From NCBI GenBank assembly GCA_035048485.1, contig CM068583.1, positions 28,269,841 through 28,333,840 of the forward strand: 64,000 nt of DNA, in the 5' to 3' direction. The stretch's first letter is position 1; every line of letters starts with the position of its first letter. Made by a program: the position numbers and the translations under genes. The notes under the pieces were generated by a model that was not told the DNA's origin, made no database searches, and worked only from the letters and a program-made list of their open reading frames with translations. The DNA is from Pteria penguin (lineage: Eukaryota > Mollusca > Bivalvia > Pterioida > Pteriidae). This document shows, in pieces, positions 41,576-53,061 of the stretch.

Positions 41576-43122
41576 ATGACCACGACCATTGTTCTCATCC
41601 TTTGTTCCTTTGGGGTCGCCATTTCGTTTTCAAATTTTCGAGACAATATTCCCAATGGATATGGAGTACCTAATCCTTGTTTAGATCCGGCCGTATGGAA
41701 TCCTGTAGGACATTATAATCCGGTACATCCCACCGTAGCCAAGAATGCATTTGCAAGGGTAAAGCGTATATCTATTATATAATATATTTTTAAATTATGC
41801 AGATTAGCAAGCCACTTTGGCAATTTGAATATATATTACAATACTCCATGTCAATCATTTTTCACCTTAAATCTTAAATCTTACCATCGGATTGTTTATG
41901 CCAATATCGCCGCACTTAGTTTGTGCCGTGAAAGCTTTGTAATCGATTATTTTTGTGAAGTTCATTTGCGTTTATTCTTTCTTGTTTTACACAAAACTAG
42001 TAAAAGTTCCTGAAGAAGGCATGATTGAAATTGTTAATCAAACAGGAGACGCGTACCTTTCTCGAGCACGTGCTTTCACTTTTGACTTTGACATACTAGC
42101 ATTAGCTACTATCGTAATTTACAAATTTGCGTTGACTGGAGTGAATTCTTCCAGAAATCTGTTTATATGAATTGCGAAAAAGACATATATTGGCACTCAA
42201 AATAATTAGAATTGTGTTTATCAAAGTAAAATGCAATGTTCCTATGTAATATCGTTATGACAAAATAATCATAAAAGCACAACTATCGAAACATTATTAA
42301 AGCATTCATAAAATAGGATTTTAAAGCCAACAACTACACCTGGACGCATGCACTGTGTATGGCGGATTCGGATGGAGACTTGCGCACGAATGGTGAAGAA
42401 CTAGGAGACCCTGAATGTGATTGGATTAAGGGCGGAGCAGATCCTATCCTGAAAGCATCTGGACATCCAGGTTTCAGATTCATTTTAGAATAAAAAAGTC
42501 TGAATACCAAATGTGAATTAAACTATCTTTAAACAGAAAGCAAATATTTAATGCTTTTTTTCTACACGTTACTAGTTCGAACTTTCAAAACCTGAAGGTA
42601 GTTTATAACTCTAATGAAAGGGAGTAAGGGTATCGTTAATACTGATAAAATGTATATACAATACACAAATAGAACTCATTAAAATATAATAATAATAAAA
42701 TCTGTCTGTAGAGGGAATGAGTACTGGGTAAAATATCCTTAAGAACGGAGCATGCTTGTTTCTTGGCCATGGCTTCCCGGATTCGAAATCGAATGGAATT
42801 TTGGAATTTTTGATGAGAGAAGAAAAACGAATCGCCCTCTAGACCTCTCGGTAGATGTCGGCGGATCAATGGAATACAATGAAATTTCTGAGGAATCACC
42901 TCATTAAAAGTGAATTTATTGTTGTGTATCGTAAATCAAAAACAAATCATGAATGACAGTGCTTTGTAAATACTTATATTTATCTTTTCATCCACAGGTA
43001 TTTGCGAACCAGTTGGATTTCACCAATGTCATAATCAACATTTTGATTGTGATTGTCTAGAACAATGTCATCATCTCATCAATTATTTGCCACTACATCC
43101 ACAATCTTCTACTGTTCTGTAG
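41576..43122 (+). CDS. Temptin-like secreted protein, gene 2 (153 aa)
   Basis: Three exons join in frame: 41576-41758, 42317-42470 and 42998-43122 (462 bp with TAG). Exons 1 and 2 have exactly the same lengths and phases as in gene 1 (183 and 154 bp). A signal peptide (MTTTIVLILCSFGVAIS) precedes FRDNIPNGYGVPNPC. Exon 2 carries CMADSDGDLRTNGEELGDPE with flanking cysteines. Exon 3 carries GICEPVGF and a Cys/His-rich segment (CHNQHFDCDCLEQC), extended by a short tail. It is a recent tandem duplicate of gene 1. Mature peptides are expected to be secreted, and a signalling role is inferred only from the temptin family. ATTAAA occurs near 43151. Confidence 0.87.
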
Positions 43123-43639
43123 CCATGCTTATATCTCGTTAGTCATTCGCCATTAAAAATCTATATGTATATTGTCTTAGACGTTTTTAATTTGAGTAAC
43201 TCACGTACTTGCTACTCCTAATCAACCGTTTCATCCTGCTAAGTTAACATTGATAGGGCTGAAAGTAACACTCATTAAACATGTTCAAGTTAAAGCGTGT
43301 TAAATTGCCATACGTTGTTTTGCTTCAGTGCCATTATATCTGTACTTGTACGTGAAGCCGCAGAAGGTGATCACATGTTGAGAGAACGTTTAAATCACAG
43401 GGACGTAGAATAAAGAGAAAGCAAATTCATTAGGACTTATCTTCAAATCAGAGATAGATCTGATCTGGATCTCGAGATGACCGTGGTCTGAATAATTTTA
43501 TTGTTTTTTAAGTCTTATGCTATACCTTTTGTGGTTTGCTTTCGTCCGTTAAACATAATTTTTTTCTTGTGTATGCCGCTTTTAATTAATTTTGAACTTT
43601 CTGTAGGTTTTTCACATTTCACATGACTAGCCAGATTCA

Positions 43640-43925
43640 TAAATATCCACCATCAATGTTCACCATGGATGTCCACTATGAAGGCCCACTGTAAATGCCC
43701 ATCATGAATGTCCATCATAAATGTCCACCATGATTGACCACCATAAATGCCCTTCATTAATGTCCACCATAAATGCCCCCCACCATGAATGTCCACTATA
43801 AATGTCAACCATAAATGCCCACCATGAATGTTTACTATAAATGTTCACCATGAGTGTTCACCATAAATGTCTACTATGAATGCCTACCATAAGTGTCCAC
43901 CATGAATGTCCACCATAAATGCCCC
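43640..43925. repeat. Degenerate minisatellite (CCACCATGAATGTCCACCATAAATG)
   Basis: About 285 bp of imperfect 12-15 bp units alternating CCACCATGAATGT and CCACCATAAATGC, with variants. Strand-biased and non-coding. Confidence 0.8.
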
Positions 43926-44168
43926 AATTCAGTTATCGTTAATACGGAAGACAAGTTGTCGTTAAGAAAATAACGATGTAAAACATAGTGTAAAGAGTAG
44001 GTTGATCGTAGAAATCCAATTGGAGTCGGGAAGGCCACTTCCTTATCAATATATTAAATAGAAAACACGATACAACATTGAAAATGCTACCTTCTTTATA
44101 TGTTAAATAGTTGTGAATTCATAAAAGAAAACCGGGCATTTGGAACCTTCAATTCAAAGTTTTAACAC

Positions 44169-44170
<2 letters not shown>

Positions 44171-44226
<56 letters not shown>
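44171..44226. repeat. (CT)n microsatellite
   Basis: About 27 CT units. Confidence 0.95.
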
Positions 44227-44230
<4 letters not shown>

Positions 44231-44534
44231 AATATTTACACGTGCTTTAACAATAAATAAGTTGTTCTTCGAGGTTCCTCTACAGCCTTATGCAGACTTT
44301 TACTTGAACGTTGCACGCTGACTAACAGGGCGGTGGGGACTATATGACGGGCCTTGTCCAAACCTCTTTCAGAGGAGACATGGTCCTGAACCTCATCATA
44401 TATGTCGCATATATTTTTATATCATTATGTGTTTTACCTTATGTGTTTATATTTTTATGACCTCTCAATATGCGATACCTGTTGACCCTTGTAGGATTAT
44501 TTATAATTTTTTTAAATGTACGTCCTTTGATTAT

Positions 44535-44720
44535 TCTGCTATTACGGTGAGTGGGAAGGTGAGCACGTAAACCGGTTAACCACACCATTTGTTTGGCTTT
44601 TGTCAAATTAAATGACCGTCCTAAGTCGGTATCGTAATTGCACTACAATCAAATATTTTTGTAATGTGTTATATGTGCTAGTATATTATTGATATTCGTG
44701 TATTGTATAGCTCCATGGTG
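44535..44720 (+). repeat. Dispersed repeat family R3, copy 3
   Basis: GAGTGGGAAGGTGAGCACG, GTAAACCGGTTAACCACACC, GACCGTCCTAAGTCGGTATC and AAATATTTTTGTAATGTG are in the same order as at 22056 and 32145. Confidence 0.65.
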
Positions 44721-44944
44721 ACTTCTATCTGAACGTGAAACATTTCATTAATTTATTGCACATATTTAATTCGATAGAAATCGCCTTTGATTACCGTGAA
44801 TCCGGGTATCGGTAACTGCTTTTGGTTAGTGAACGTGAACTTTACGTGAAACATATATAATGGCACTCAAATTACAATTATACAAAAGTAAGTACTATAC
44901 TTTTGTTAGGTTGTCAGGACACCTTTCATTGCCATACCATTTTA

Positions 44945-45080
44945 TACCGGGCTCGAGTGGCCAAGCAGGGATATAGTTGATGTAGTGGATAAGTCCATTG
45001 CCCAGACACAAGTGATATGGCCATCGCCATATGCGTGATATAATCGTGGAGTGAACAATGATCAATCGATCAATCATGTG
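44945..45080 (+). mobile_element. SINE family 1, decayed copy
   Basis: CCGGGCTCGAGTGGCC resembles the tRNA-like start. GGCCATCGCCATATGCGTGA, ATAATCGTGGAGTGAAC and ATCAATCGATCAATC match the 3' half of the family. The central domain is missing. Confidence 0.5.
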
Positions 45081-46113
45081 ATAATTGTTAGATATCCAGA
45101 TTTTCATTTTGGGATTCATAGGTTTTTACCTCATTCTTCCATTATGCCATGAAACATGTGTATAGGGTGACGTAATCCTAAGTGAAAAAGTCGATAGTTA
45201 GCTTGTGAGACTCATATATGTATAAATGGAATTCCCAGACGATCATGTAGTAATCCTCGATATCGGTTTGTAAAAGAATCTAGATTTTCTTCTTAATTTT
45301 ATACACAAAATTTTGATGGGAAAAGTTACTCTGAAATACAGGACTTCCGAGACACGCATCAGTGATTCGATTTAAGCGAAATGTAGGGTAATATACATGT
45401 ATATGTATGCCCTATATATTGTATACAGGTACAACCGTGACCAACAACTCAATTCTTCTAGTGATAAAAATAAGAGCTGTGCTGCTGTAATTTTTATTTT
45501 GTATGATTAAAATGTGTCTATAAGAATTATTGTACAAACAAATGTCCTGTTCCACCTTTTTGTACAAGAGTTTGTCACACGGCTTCTATTTATTCCATGT
45601 CAGGAAATGAATGGCACGAAAAAGTCTGTAATATTCTGTCAATGGAAATTTCAACTTACGGTATTCATTCGACAGGGGGTTCCATATCGTCTCTGGTTAT
45701 CCATAACAATAATTTTATGCGGCAAAAATAAGATTAAAAGCGAAGTTTTAGATATTTATTAGCTGCATGAAAATAATGTCTATATAAATTGTGCAACTGC
45801 AAAACACAGTACATGTATATAATACATTTAATCCAATAACAAGCGATCTTTTATCATGTAGAATATGATGCGGGTTGTGGACCTGCTATTACTTCATTCA
45901 CATAATGGCTTAGTCTCCGGTTACTTGCTATTTTATATCATCCTCTCAAAGGTCGAGTACGTTATCGGCGAGACTCTATGGGTGCGTTAAATAGTTCTCA
46001 GCATTTCTATTATATATAATACGAATATAATGTAGTGATATTGTAAAACGCAATACATTACAGATTCATAGTAGGTTAATCCGATCAGATTAATCCGACT
46101 AATTATCCAATTT
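45081..46113. other. Intergenic sequence, nothing recognised
   Basis: AT-rich, with one 82-codon plus-strand ORF (45514-45762) that has no signal or domain and is not called. Confidence 0.4.
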
Positions 46114-46881
46114 TCATTTTGCGGAAATTAACGATTTCGACGGTTCAATCGGAGGTAGTTTCAATAAACCTTTTGAAGGTCCTTTTACTTGGGTTTTATC
46201 ATTTTCTTCAACGTGATCAATTTCATTTATTTCACTGTTTCTATTTTCGTCGTTGTCGTCTTCTTGAACTGTTTCGCATTTAACAATCTCTTCTTCATCA
46301 TCTATTGGAAGTTTATAAAAAGAATTTATAATTCCTCTTAAAGGCGGAATCGTGGTCTTCTTCATGAACATTTGCTTAGAAATGTCTTCCACCTCGTTTA
46401 TTTCTTTTGATGCAGTTCTCTTATTTTCCGTTACTTTCAAGTTTTTGAAATAATTTTCCATTTTGATATTCACGTGACTTGGATCTAATATTTTGCCCCG
46501 TTCTATAGATTCAGTTAGGGCTTTCTTTACTTTTCGTTGACGACGCAGGCGCGGATGCATTTCCGCTAAATACCTATTTATATCGCGGGTATAAGAATAC
46601 AGGGGTTTTCCGCCATAGGAACCAAATTGTTTCACATTTGGAGCCTGCTTTAGCGACTCTTTTCTCATTTTCAAACACTGTTGTAATACACGTTGGTTTA
46701 CATACTTCCTTTTCCAAATCACAGATGATTTATCATGTTTCACTCCAATCTCAAATTTTTCCCGGTTGAGAGATTGATCGAGAGTTTCGTATTTGTACTT
46801 GATGACGTCATTCAGAATACACATGTACTTTCGGCGACAGTTTTCTTGCCGACGAACGACGCCCAGTCGTCCAACATCCAT
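46114..46881 (-). CDS. Uncharacterised basic protein, gene A (255 aa)
   Basis: The minus-strand frame is open from beyond 46881 down to the stop at 46114. I start at ATG 46881 (MDVGRLGVVRRQ) because a strong splice acceptor, CTGTTTTCATTTCATATTTCAG, ends 11 bases before it. The open frame further upstream is then probably intron. The first two-thirds are Lys/Arg-rich (KRKYVNQRVLQQCLKMRKE, HPRLRRQRKVKK). The last third is acidic (DDEEE, QEDDNDEN) and ends LLKLPPIEPSKSL. There is no signal peptide or membrane segment, so an intracellular protein, perhaps nuclear, is likely. I recognise no family. It shares a short motif and basic patch with gene B at 52504-53061, suggesting ancient duplication. 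Function unknown. Confidence 0.65.
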   Translation of the reverse strand: MDVGRLGVVRRQENCRRKYMCILNDVIKYKYETLDQSLNREKFEIGVKHDKSSVIWKRKYVNQRVLQQCLKMRKESLKQAPNVKQFGSYGGKPLYSYTRDINRYLAEMHPRLRRQRKVKKALTESIERGKILDPSHVNIKMENYFKNLKVTENKRTASKEINEVEDISKQMFMKKTTIPPLRGIINSFYKLPIDDEEEIVKCETVQEDDNDENRNSEINEIDHVEENDKTQVKGPSKGLLKLPPIEPSKSLISAK

Positions 46882-47489
46882 TGTGATAATATCTGAAATA
46901 TGAAATGAAAACAGACTTAACAATTTAACGGTTTCTTTAAAATCATCAAAATCGAAATTGTCCTGTAAATCTGTTTTACCGCTAACCGTTCGACTATGCT
47001 CAATTAACATAAAATCAATTTGCCTGTCTGAAATTGCAAATGATATCCGTATGACGATAAGTGACTTCCGGTATTTAAGTACGTGAACTGTTACTGAGCT
47101 TTTGGTATTTTTTGTGGCATGCATCATCTTGTTTTCTGGGAAATTAATTCTCTGAGGATGGGGAATGATAATAGTTACCATCGATTCTGTTATATTTTAT
47201 ACACTTAATCAACTTATAGGCAGGTATTACAGAGATAGGCAAGACTGTTGGTCGTAGATTTTATTTAATATTACAACCTGTTATTCTGATAGAAAGCCGT
47301 CAGGTGCTTACGATAACATTACACTATATACCTCACTCAATAACAAAGCTCTTAATCTTTTTGTTTGCTCGTTAAAAATTACAATGTAAAGGCAGAGAGC
47401 TTTGTGGATGAATTATGTACATAAGTTAATTTTGCGCGTTATGCTAATCAGTTTTCAAGCATGATAAAATCAACTTAGTCAATTAGAAA

Positions 47490-47498
<9 letters not shown>

Positions 47499-47580
<82 letters not shown>
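47499..47580. repeat. (TA)n microsatellite
   Basis: About 41 TA units preceded by an A-run. Confidence 0.95.
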
Positions 47581-47583
<3 letters not shown>

Positions 47584-48949
47584 GACATAGATTTAAAATG
47601 TTTTATATGTGTCTAAAACAGCAATGAAAAATTCAATGTCATCTAATCAGTTTTCATACTTCTTACTTCTGTCGCTTATATTTTAGAATACCTTGGTTAT
47701 ATTTGATTCCGAATTTTTAAGGTTAAATGCTGAATTTTATATGATACAATATATTTGTAAATAATTTCACACTAACCACATTTTTGGCGTTTTACTCTAA
47801 GTAAAACAATACATTATACTCGTTGTGGTCCATGTATAAACATTTGTCATTTATTCACAGACAACAGTTTTAAATAATTATTATTATTCTTACCATTAAA
47901 TCATTTAATGTTAAATTAATTTTTAATGAAATTTGACGATGTATGCGAAAATATGAAATATACATCAATGAAAAATAAAATGAATCAGACTAATTTAAAT
48001 TAAATAAACATGATTGATATTTTACTCACCAAATTCCTCGCAATTCAGAATAATCCCATACTATTTGGTATATATTCCGTTTATGATATGATATTGCTTA
48101 CGTCATTTGCCTCCGCCGTTACTCCCACCTAACGCAGTTGTCCCGCTGTTGTGAGTCCGCATACAGGAAGTTCAAGCCTGGCATCTATCAAAATAAATAA
48201 CTCTCCGTATAATTGGGGGCGATTTCATCTTTTTCCATCGATTTCTTGTTGATGTCGTTTTCTATACACATAAATATGATCCAGGTGTATTCAGAGATAC
48301 TTAAGATTGGATTTAAAGCCCTAATGACGTGTAATTTCTATTCATAATAAATGGCTGCAAAACGCCGTTTGCTTTAATCGAACGGAAAATGCAAAACTGG
48401 GAAAAGAGTTTTAAACTTCCAAGTAATGACATTTGTAGAAAGACTGTGTTTCATTTTATTCCTTATTCATATTTGATGATGTTTTCCAAACACTTGATTA
48501 TATATTAAGAACGAGTTTTATGTACATTCCTAGGACCTGAATAGACATAAAGGAATTAATTTATAAGTTTAAAACTCTCACCAATGTGTTATTCTAAATC
48601 CGTGCCAGAATTCATTTTAATTCATATTTTACAGTTTAACATGTTTTAATTCATCCGAATCTTTACATCAAAATATTGTGTCATATTTCATATAAATGTA
48701 AATGTCCGCCTTCATTTGATGTTATCTTATCGGACAATCTTTTGAAAAACAGGGTCAACGTTTTTTCCAGTGGAAGTGAAATTGAGCAAATCTAAAGGAA
48801 TGACCTAAAGTATTTATTCAGTGCTTTCGTCGATATTTATTTTGACTTCCACATCTAGACCGTTTAGTATGTAACACGTTTCCATTAATCTTAATGAGTG
48901 TAATAATATGTATGTATTAAATATATAAACATTCGATTCATTGTAAAAA
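47581..48949. other. Upstream region of gene A; possible promoter near 48090-48190
   Basis: The segment at 48090-48190 is less AT-rich and on the minus strand carries TGACGTAAG, a CRE-like site. It could be the promoter and untranslated first exon of gene A, with the 5'-UTR intron extending to the acceptor near 46893. This is inference only. The rest is AT-rich with nothing recognised. Confidence 0.3.
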
Positions 48950-49207
48950 CCGGTGTGGCCTAATGAAAAAGGTTCTCGGCTCGTGACCGAGAGGTCCCGG
49001 GTTCGACTCCCGCCCTGTACACACTGGTGTTCTGTCTTTCGGATGAGACAGTGAAAACCGAAGTCCCGTGTCACGGTAAGCGTGGCACGTAAAAGATCAT
49101 TCACTGCTTCGGGTGGGTCCGTTGCAAAGGTCTAAATTTGTATGTAAAGCAGCAGGCAGATACCGTCATCATATACTTGAAATAATCGTGAAGTGACGTA
49201 AAACAAT

Positions 49208-49262
<55 letters not shown>
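48950..49262 (+). mobile_element. tRNA-derived SINE (family 1) with (AATC)n tail
   Basis: The head has GGTGTGGCCTAATG (A box), a 6-bp anticodon-type stem TCTCGG/CCGAGA around a 7-base loop, and GGGTTCGACTCCC (B box). The centre TCTTTCGGATGAGACAGTG, GGGTGGGTCCGTTGCAAAGG, and a tail of about 14 AATC units (49207-49262) follow. It is a full-length copy. The tRNA-like head is part of the SINE. Confidence 0.85.
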
Positions 49263-49470
49263 TCATTGTATATCACGTAACATGGAATATGAATATGAAG
49301 CATTTTATGTTAAGTCGATGACAGTTTTGTACTAAAACACCACGCTATCCACGTTTGGAAGTCTTTATACTGAAAACGTATACAAGTAGCACAACATAAA
49401 TAAATTTGGAGATGGTATCGTTTTATCTCTTTATACGGTGTGTGATGTATTTGAATTTTTTGATCTGGTC

Positions 49471-49617
49471 CAGTGGCGGATCTAGAAGCCCCCCCCCCTT
49501 TTTTTGGCCACATATTTACTAGTAAAAATCCAGATTTTGCACCAAAATGGATAAGTAGTTTGGCTAATATACATGTGCCCCCCCCCTTTTTTTTCGGAAA
49601 TCCTATATCCGTCACTG
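49471..49617. mobile_element. Complete 147-bp MITE
   Basis: It starts CAGTGGCGGATCTAG and ends in CTATATCCGTCACTG, an imperfect inverted match. C-rich and T-rich tracts lie just inside both ends. The interior matches the truncated copies at 668 and 886 in reverse orientation. No clear target-site duplication was seen, and there is no coding capacity. Confidence 0.7.
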
Positions 49618-51380
49618 TGGTTATAGGTCTGGGACTCATCTCATATTATTATTAATTGTGCTTTTCCATAATATGTCAAGCAATTTTTATGAAAATGCAC
49701 AGAAATGGTCTACGGATGACACTTGAATCCAAGTTGGAAAATGGTACTGAGAAATCCACACAGATTTCATCTTGAAAATCGAAAACGGAATTTTCTTTTT
49801 CGCTATCTAAAGATTTAAATTAAATTTACAAGAATTATCTAGTCATAAATCCCGAAAAATGAAAGAAAGGATGACCATCTTGAAAGTTTTAATCTGTTTG
49901 TGGTAAATATCTAACTACGGTATATACAGTAGCTATGAACTTTGACCTGATGAGAGCATCAATAGGTCAGAATCTCAATAACTTAATTCGATGTATAAAA
50001 CATTTCAATCATAATATAAACGCCACTGCATTATATCCTCAAACGACACACATCTAGATCAGTCAGTAACGTGCTTCGCGCCCCCCCCCCCCCCCCCAAC
50101 TCTTACCGAGAGAAGCTTGGACTGCTTCGGATGGGTCCGTTCTATGGGTCCAAATTTCTGTACATTACATCAGGCAGATGCCGTCACCATACACGTGACA
50201 TGATGTTAATAACAATGGCGAGACGTGAAACAAAAAATAAAATAAAAACCCCAAACAAACACGAGTTCAACTCACTGCTTACTTCATTTAATCAGATTTT
50301 TCATGATTAATTGATGAGAAAACGCAAGTGTGTTATTAAACGCACGATTTATAACGAATTTTATTTATAAAATGAAAATATGAATATATCTATTAAGTAT
50401 GTGTGAATATGAACGATCCTTACCTATGTTCTGTCGAACAGCAGGAAGCGAACTTGTCACGTCCAATGATGTAATACCTATTGTACACCTAATCTTAAAG
50501 TAGACCCTCAGTATAGCATACGGTATCAAAAAGATTCAGACCTGATAAAATGAGAATACATATCACCTTAATTAAGTACATGTATGCATTGAAATTCACA
50601 CCGTGTTCTTTTTAAGTTTGCAGGTCCGTGCGTGCCACTACTCAGTTACAAAAATAATCTTTATTATGTCATAGAATAGAGTTTTATTTCTTCTTCCGAA
50701 AGAATCTAATATATTTTGGTATGTTTGATCTCCTGAATTAGTATTCATGAAAGGAGATACAAAGATGAACAGGGTGATCCAGCGATTTTTAACTTATCGC
50801 CTTTACCACGAGAAATTGATCAGCAAAATTGGAAAAATACCTCCGTAACCCGACCCGTCTAAGTGAAGGTTTTATAAAATCAATTTATCTAAACATAAAA
50901 TAGAGCACTTATCTGAGGGTGCTAGGAATATTTTGTCAATATTTTTGTTAACCTACACGGTGTATTAAGCATCTACACACGAATGGATTGACATCCAGAC
51001 GGTTATAAAGAGAAAATAAATGTTTAAAGTTTATAATGTCTTTAGAAGAGTTTTGTAAGGAAGCGCCCTTGTATCTTTTGATCCGTGGGCATTGGTATTC
51101 TTTACTTAAGTATCGTCAACAAAGAAATTTAAAATTCACTTTAAATCAAATACTTTAAACAATTTCATTTACATTCCTTTCTCATCCTTGTCCTATTATC
51201 GTCTTGCCATATCTTATTATTGTTATCACTATTATTCTTTTTGATTAGACCGCTAGGGAATTATTACTGAAATGATCAAAAAGAACGTTTCGTTCAGACA
51301 CACCCATCATGCTAGATATCGTTTACTTACTTAGCGTTGATCAAATTAATTTATTGCGTGTGAAAGAGTTTCCCCTTTAT
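49618..51380. other. Intergenic sequence with a SINE 3' fragment and poly-C tract
   Basis: 50082-50097 is a poly-C run. 50120-50240 (TGCTTCGGATGGGTCCGTTC, CAGATGCCGTCACCATACACG) is the 3' part of SINE family 1. The rest is AT-rich with nothing recognised. Confidence 0.5.
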
Positions 51381-51432
51381 TGCAGATGTTGGTAATAAGC
51401 TTTTATATACTAGATATTGTCCGATAATACAT

Positions 51433-51651
51433 ATGAAAATACCCCGTCACGATACTGAGTTACAAAGGCCGTTCTCTGAACGAAGTAATATGGACGTAGC
51501 AAAGATATATAAAGCCAAAGTATATAGAAAGCGTATGGATGACTGTTTAGCATCCTGCAAGATAGTGTGTCGACATCGGTGCCGCCATAAATGTAAGCCA
51601 GACATAAACAAACAAACGCTTTATAATGACATTGATATTTCAATTATATGA
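51433..51651 (+). CDS. Possible small cysteine-stripe protein or exon (72 codons)
   Basis: ATG at 51433 follows an acceptor-like TTTCCCCTTTATTGCAG ending at 51385, the same layout as genes A and B. The frame contains VYRKRMDDCLASC and five cysteines spaced exactly four residues apart (positions 51544-51594: C-LAS-C-KIV-C-RHR-C-RHK-C). There is no signal peptide. VYRKRMDDCL loosely resembles VYQKILQQCV of gene B. A donor-like TGTAAGC at 51591 could end the exon early. It may be a real small gene, a diverged member of the A/B family, or chance. No function can be assigned. Confidence 0.3.
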   Translation: MKIPRHDTELQRPFSERSNMDVAKIYKAKVYRKRMDDCLASCKIVCRHRCRHKCKPDINKQTLYNDIDISII

Positions 51652-52503
51652 TTTGTACCATGAATCATTTGTTGTTGTTGTTGTTTGTGGAGGGGGGGTC
51701 GTGTTAATGGAGTTTCGTCCTTCTCTAAAGTCTGGGATTGATTTTCTAGCGGTAAAAGTGGGAAATATATTATGGTATACAATGTATATAATGTAAATTT
51801 TAAAAACTATTTTGTATGATATGAACCCTTCCAAACATAAGACAATTTACATAAAACAAACCTTCGTGTAAATCAAATTAGTTATACCATTCGCCAACTG
51901 AATATGCATATCCCATTGGCATATGTATATTACATTTATACTGAAATACATTTGTTCATTCATTCTTTGTTGAGGTCGAACACAATAAATCACACTCAGA
52001 TTTCTAACATGTTGTTTATTCCATAGTTTAATATGAAATCTATAAATGATTTTATATTATACACAGTATATCATACATATATATAGCTTTACAGTTAGAA
52101 TTAAAAAAAAAAACATGCAGTGAGCATAACGTCTTAGCAAATGTGATAAATTCTGATACTACATAGCCTTAAAATTGTCGGTATATACAGGGCCGTAGGA
52201 AGCCTTTCAAAAGTAGGAGAGGGGCCAAAACTTAAATATCGCTTCCCCCTCCCTCTTGTGCCCCTTTCCCCTATTTCCTATGGACCTGATATACATATCT
52301 AACTTACCTATTTTCACTACTGCATAATCATATATGAAGGAATATGAATGACATGTTAAATACCGAATATTATACATATACTCTGTATCATTTACCCTTG
52401 GTAAGGTGGACTCAATCTGGCTTTTAAAATGAGACAAATGAACTCTTTCATGTCCGACAGGTACTAATGTGCTGAATGGTGTATCATTGTACTGATGGGC
52501 CCT
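51652..52503. other. Intergenic sequence, nothing recognised
   Basis: AT-rich 3' flank of gene B (minus strand). Short ORFs only. Confidence 0.4.
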
Positions 52504-53061
52504 TTAGGGAGACACTGAAGCCCAGATATCTGGATGCGACTCATATATAGTCCTATCGTTAGCGTCCACATAAACATCGTTCGGTTGCAGAGTAGAAGCC
52601 TGTGCCACAGAACGTTTGATAAGCTGTTGCTTTCCATACATACGTTCGGCTCTTTTAGCTAACAGTAGAGATAGTTGAGAGTCCTTCATCGGTGGCAGGT
52701 TATGTCCATTCCTATCACTAATTTCGTCCGGTTGATAAATATCCCCCATTGATCTGCTATACAGTTTTATGCTTCTTAACGATTCTATTGAAGGAGAAAT
52801 GTCCACAGCAGGAAATCTCGATTTCTTCACTCGCCGCATGCGCTTCCTCTTCATGCGTGGACTCTCCAATTGCACCACCCTAGCATTTGCCGCATTGTGC
52901 CGGCCACAGAGTACGATACTGTCTGCTGACATTGACCCTTGATTCCTCATATTCACACATTGTTGAAGGATTTTCTGATAAACTCTTTCTTTCCTTTGAA
53001 AAGTTGTCCGATCAAATGTGCCTCCTTCCGGTGGCCTCCGCGCTTTAGGTTTGGTGGCCAT
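52504..53061 (-). CDS. Uncharacterised basic protein, gene B (185 aa)
   Basis: The minus-strand frame begins at ATG 53061 (MATKPKARRPPEGG). An acceptor-like CATTTTCTATTTACAG ends about 25 bases upstream, so a 5'-UTR intron is plausible. The frame runs to the stop at 52504. The N-terminal half is strongly basic (QRKERVYQKILQQCVNMR, PRMKRKRMRRVKKSR). The C-terminal half is more neutral and Ser/Asp-containing (SRSMGDIYQPDEISDRNG, ending DIWASVSP). No signal peptide, membrane segment or known domain. Codon use and even composition support a real gene. The motif Q+(I/V)LQQC(V/L)xM+ followed by a basic PRxxRxRxVKK-type patch is shared with gene A. Function unknown; nucleic-acid or cytoskeletal association would be guesses. 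Confidence 0.7.
   Translation of the reverse strand: MATKPKARRPPEGGTFDRTTFQRKERVYQKILQQCVNMRNQGSMSADSIVLCGRHNAANARVVQLESPRMKRKRMRRVKKSRFPAVDISPSIESLRSIKLYSRSMGDIYQPDEISDRNGHNLPPMKDSQLSLLLAKRAERMYGKQQLIKRSVAQASTLQPNDVYVDANDRTIYESHPDIWASVSP

Noticed and set aside
46882..47181. 100-residue N-terminal extension of gene A
   Set aside because: A strong acceptor lies just before the internal ATG at 46881, so the upstream open stretch is more likely intron; transcripts could overturn this.
48955..49020. Free tRNA gene (head of the sequence folds with a 6-bp anticodon-type stem)
   Set aside because: The tRNA-like part is continuous with a SINE body and AATC tail repeated elsewhere in the window, and its T stem has a mismatch.
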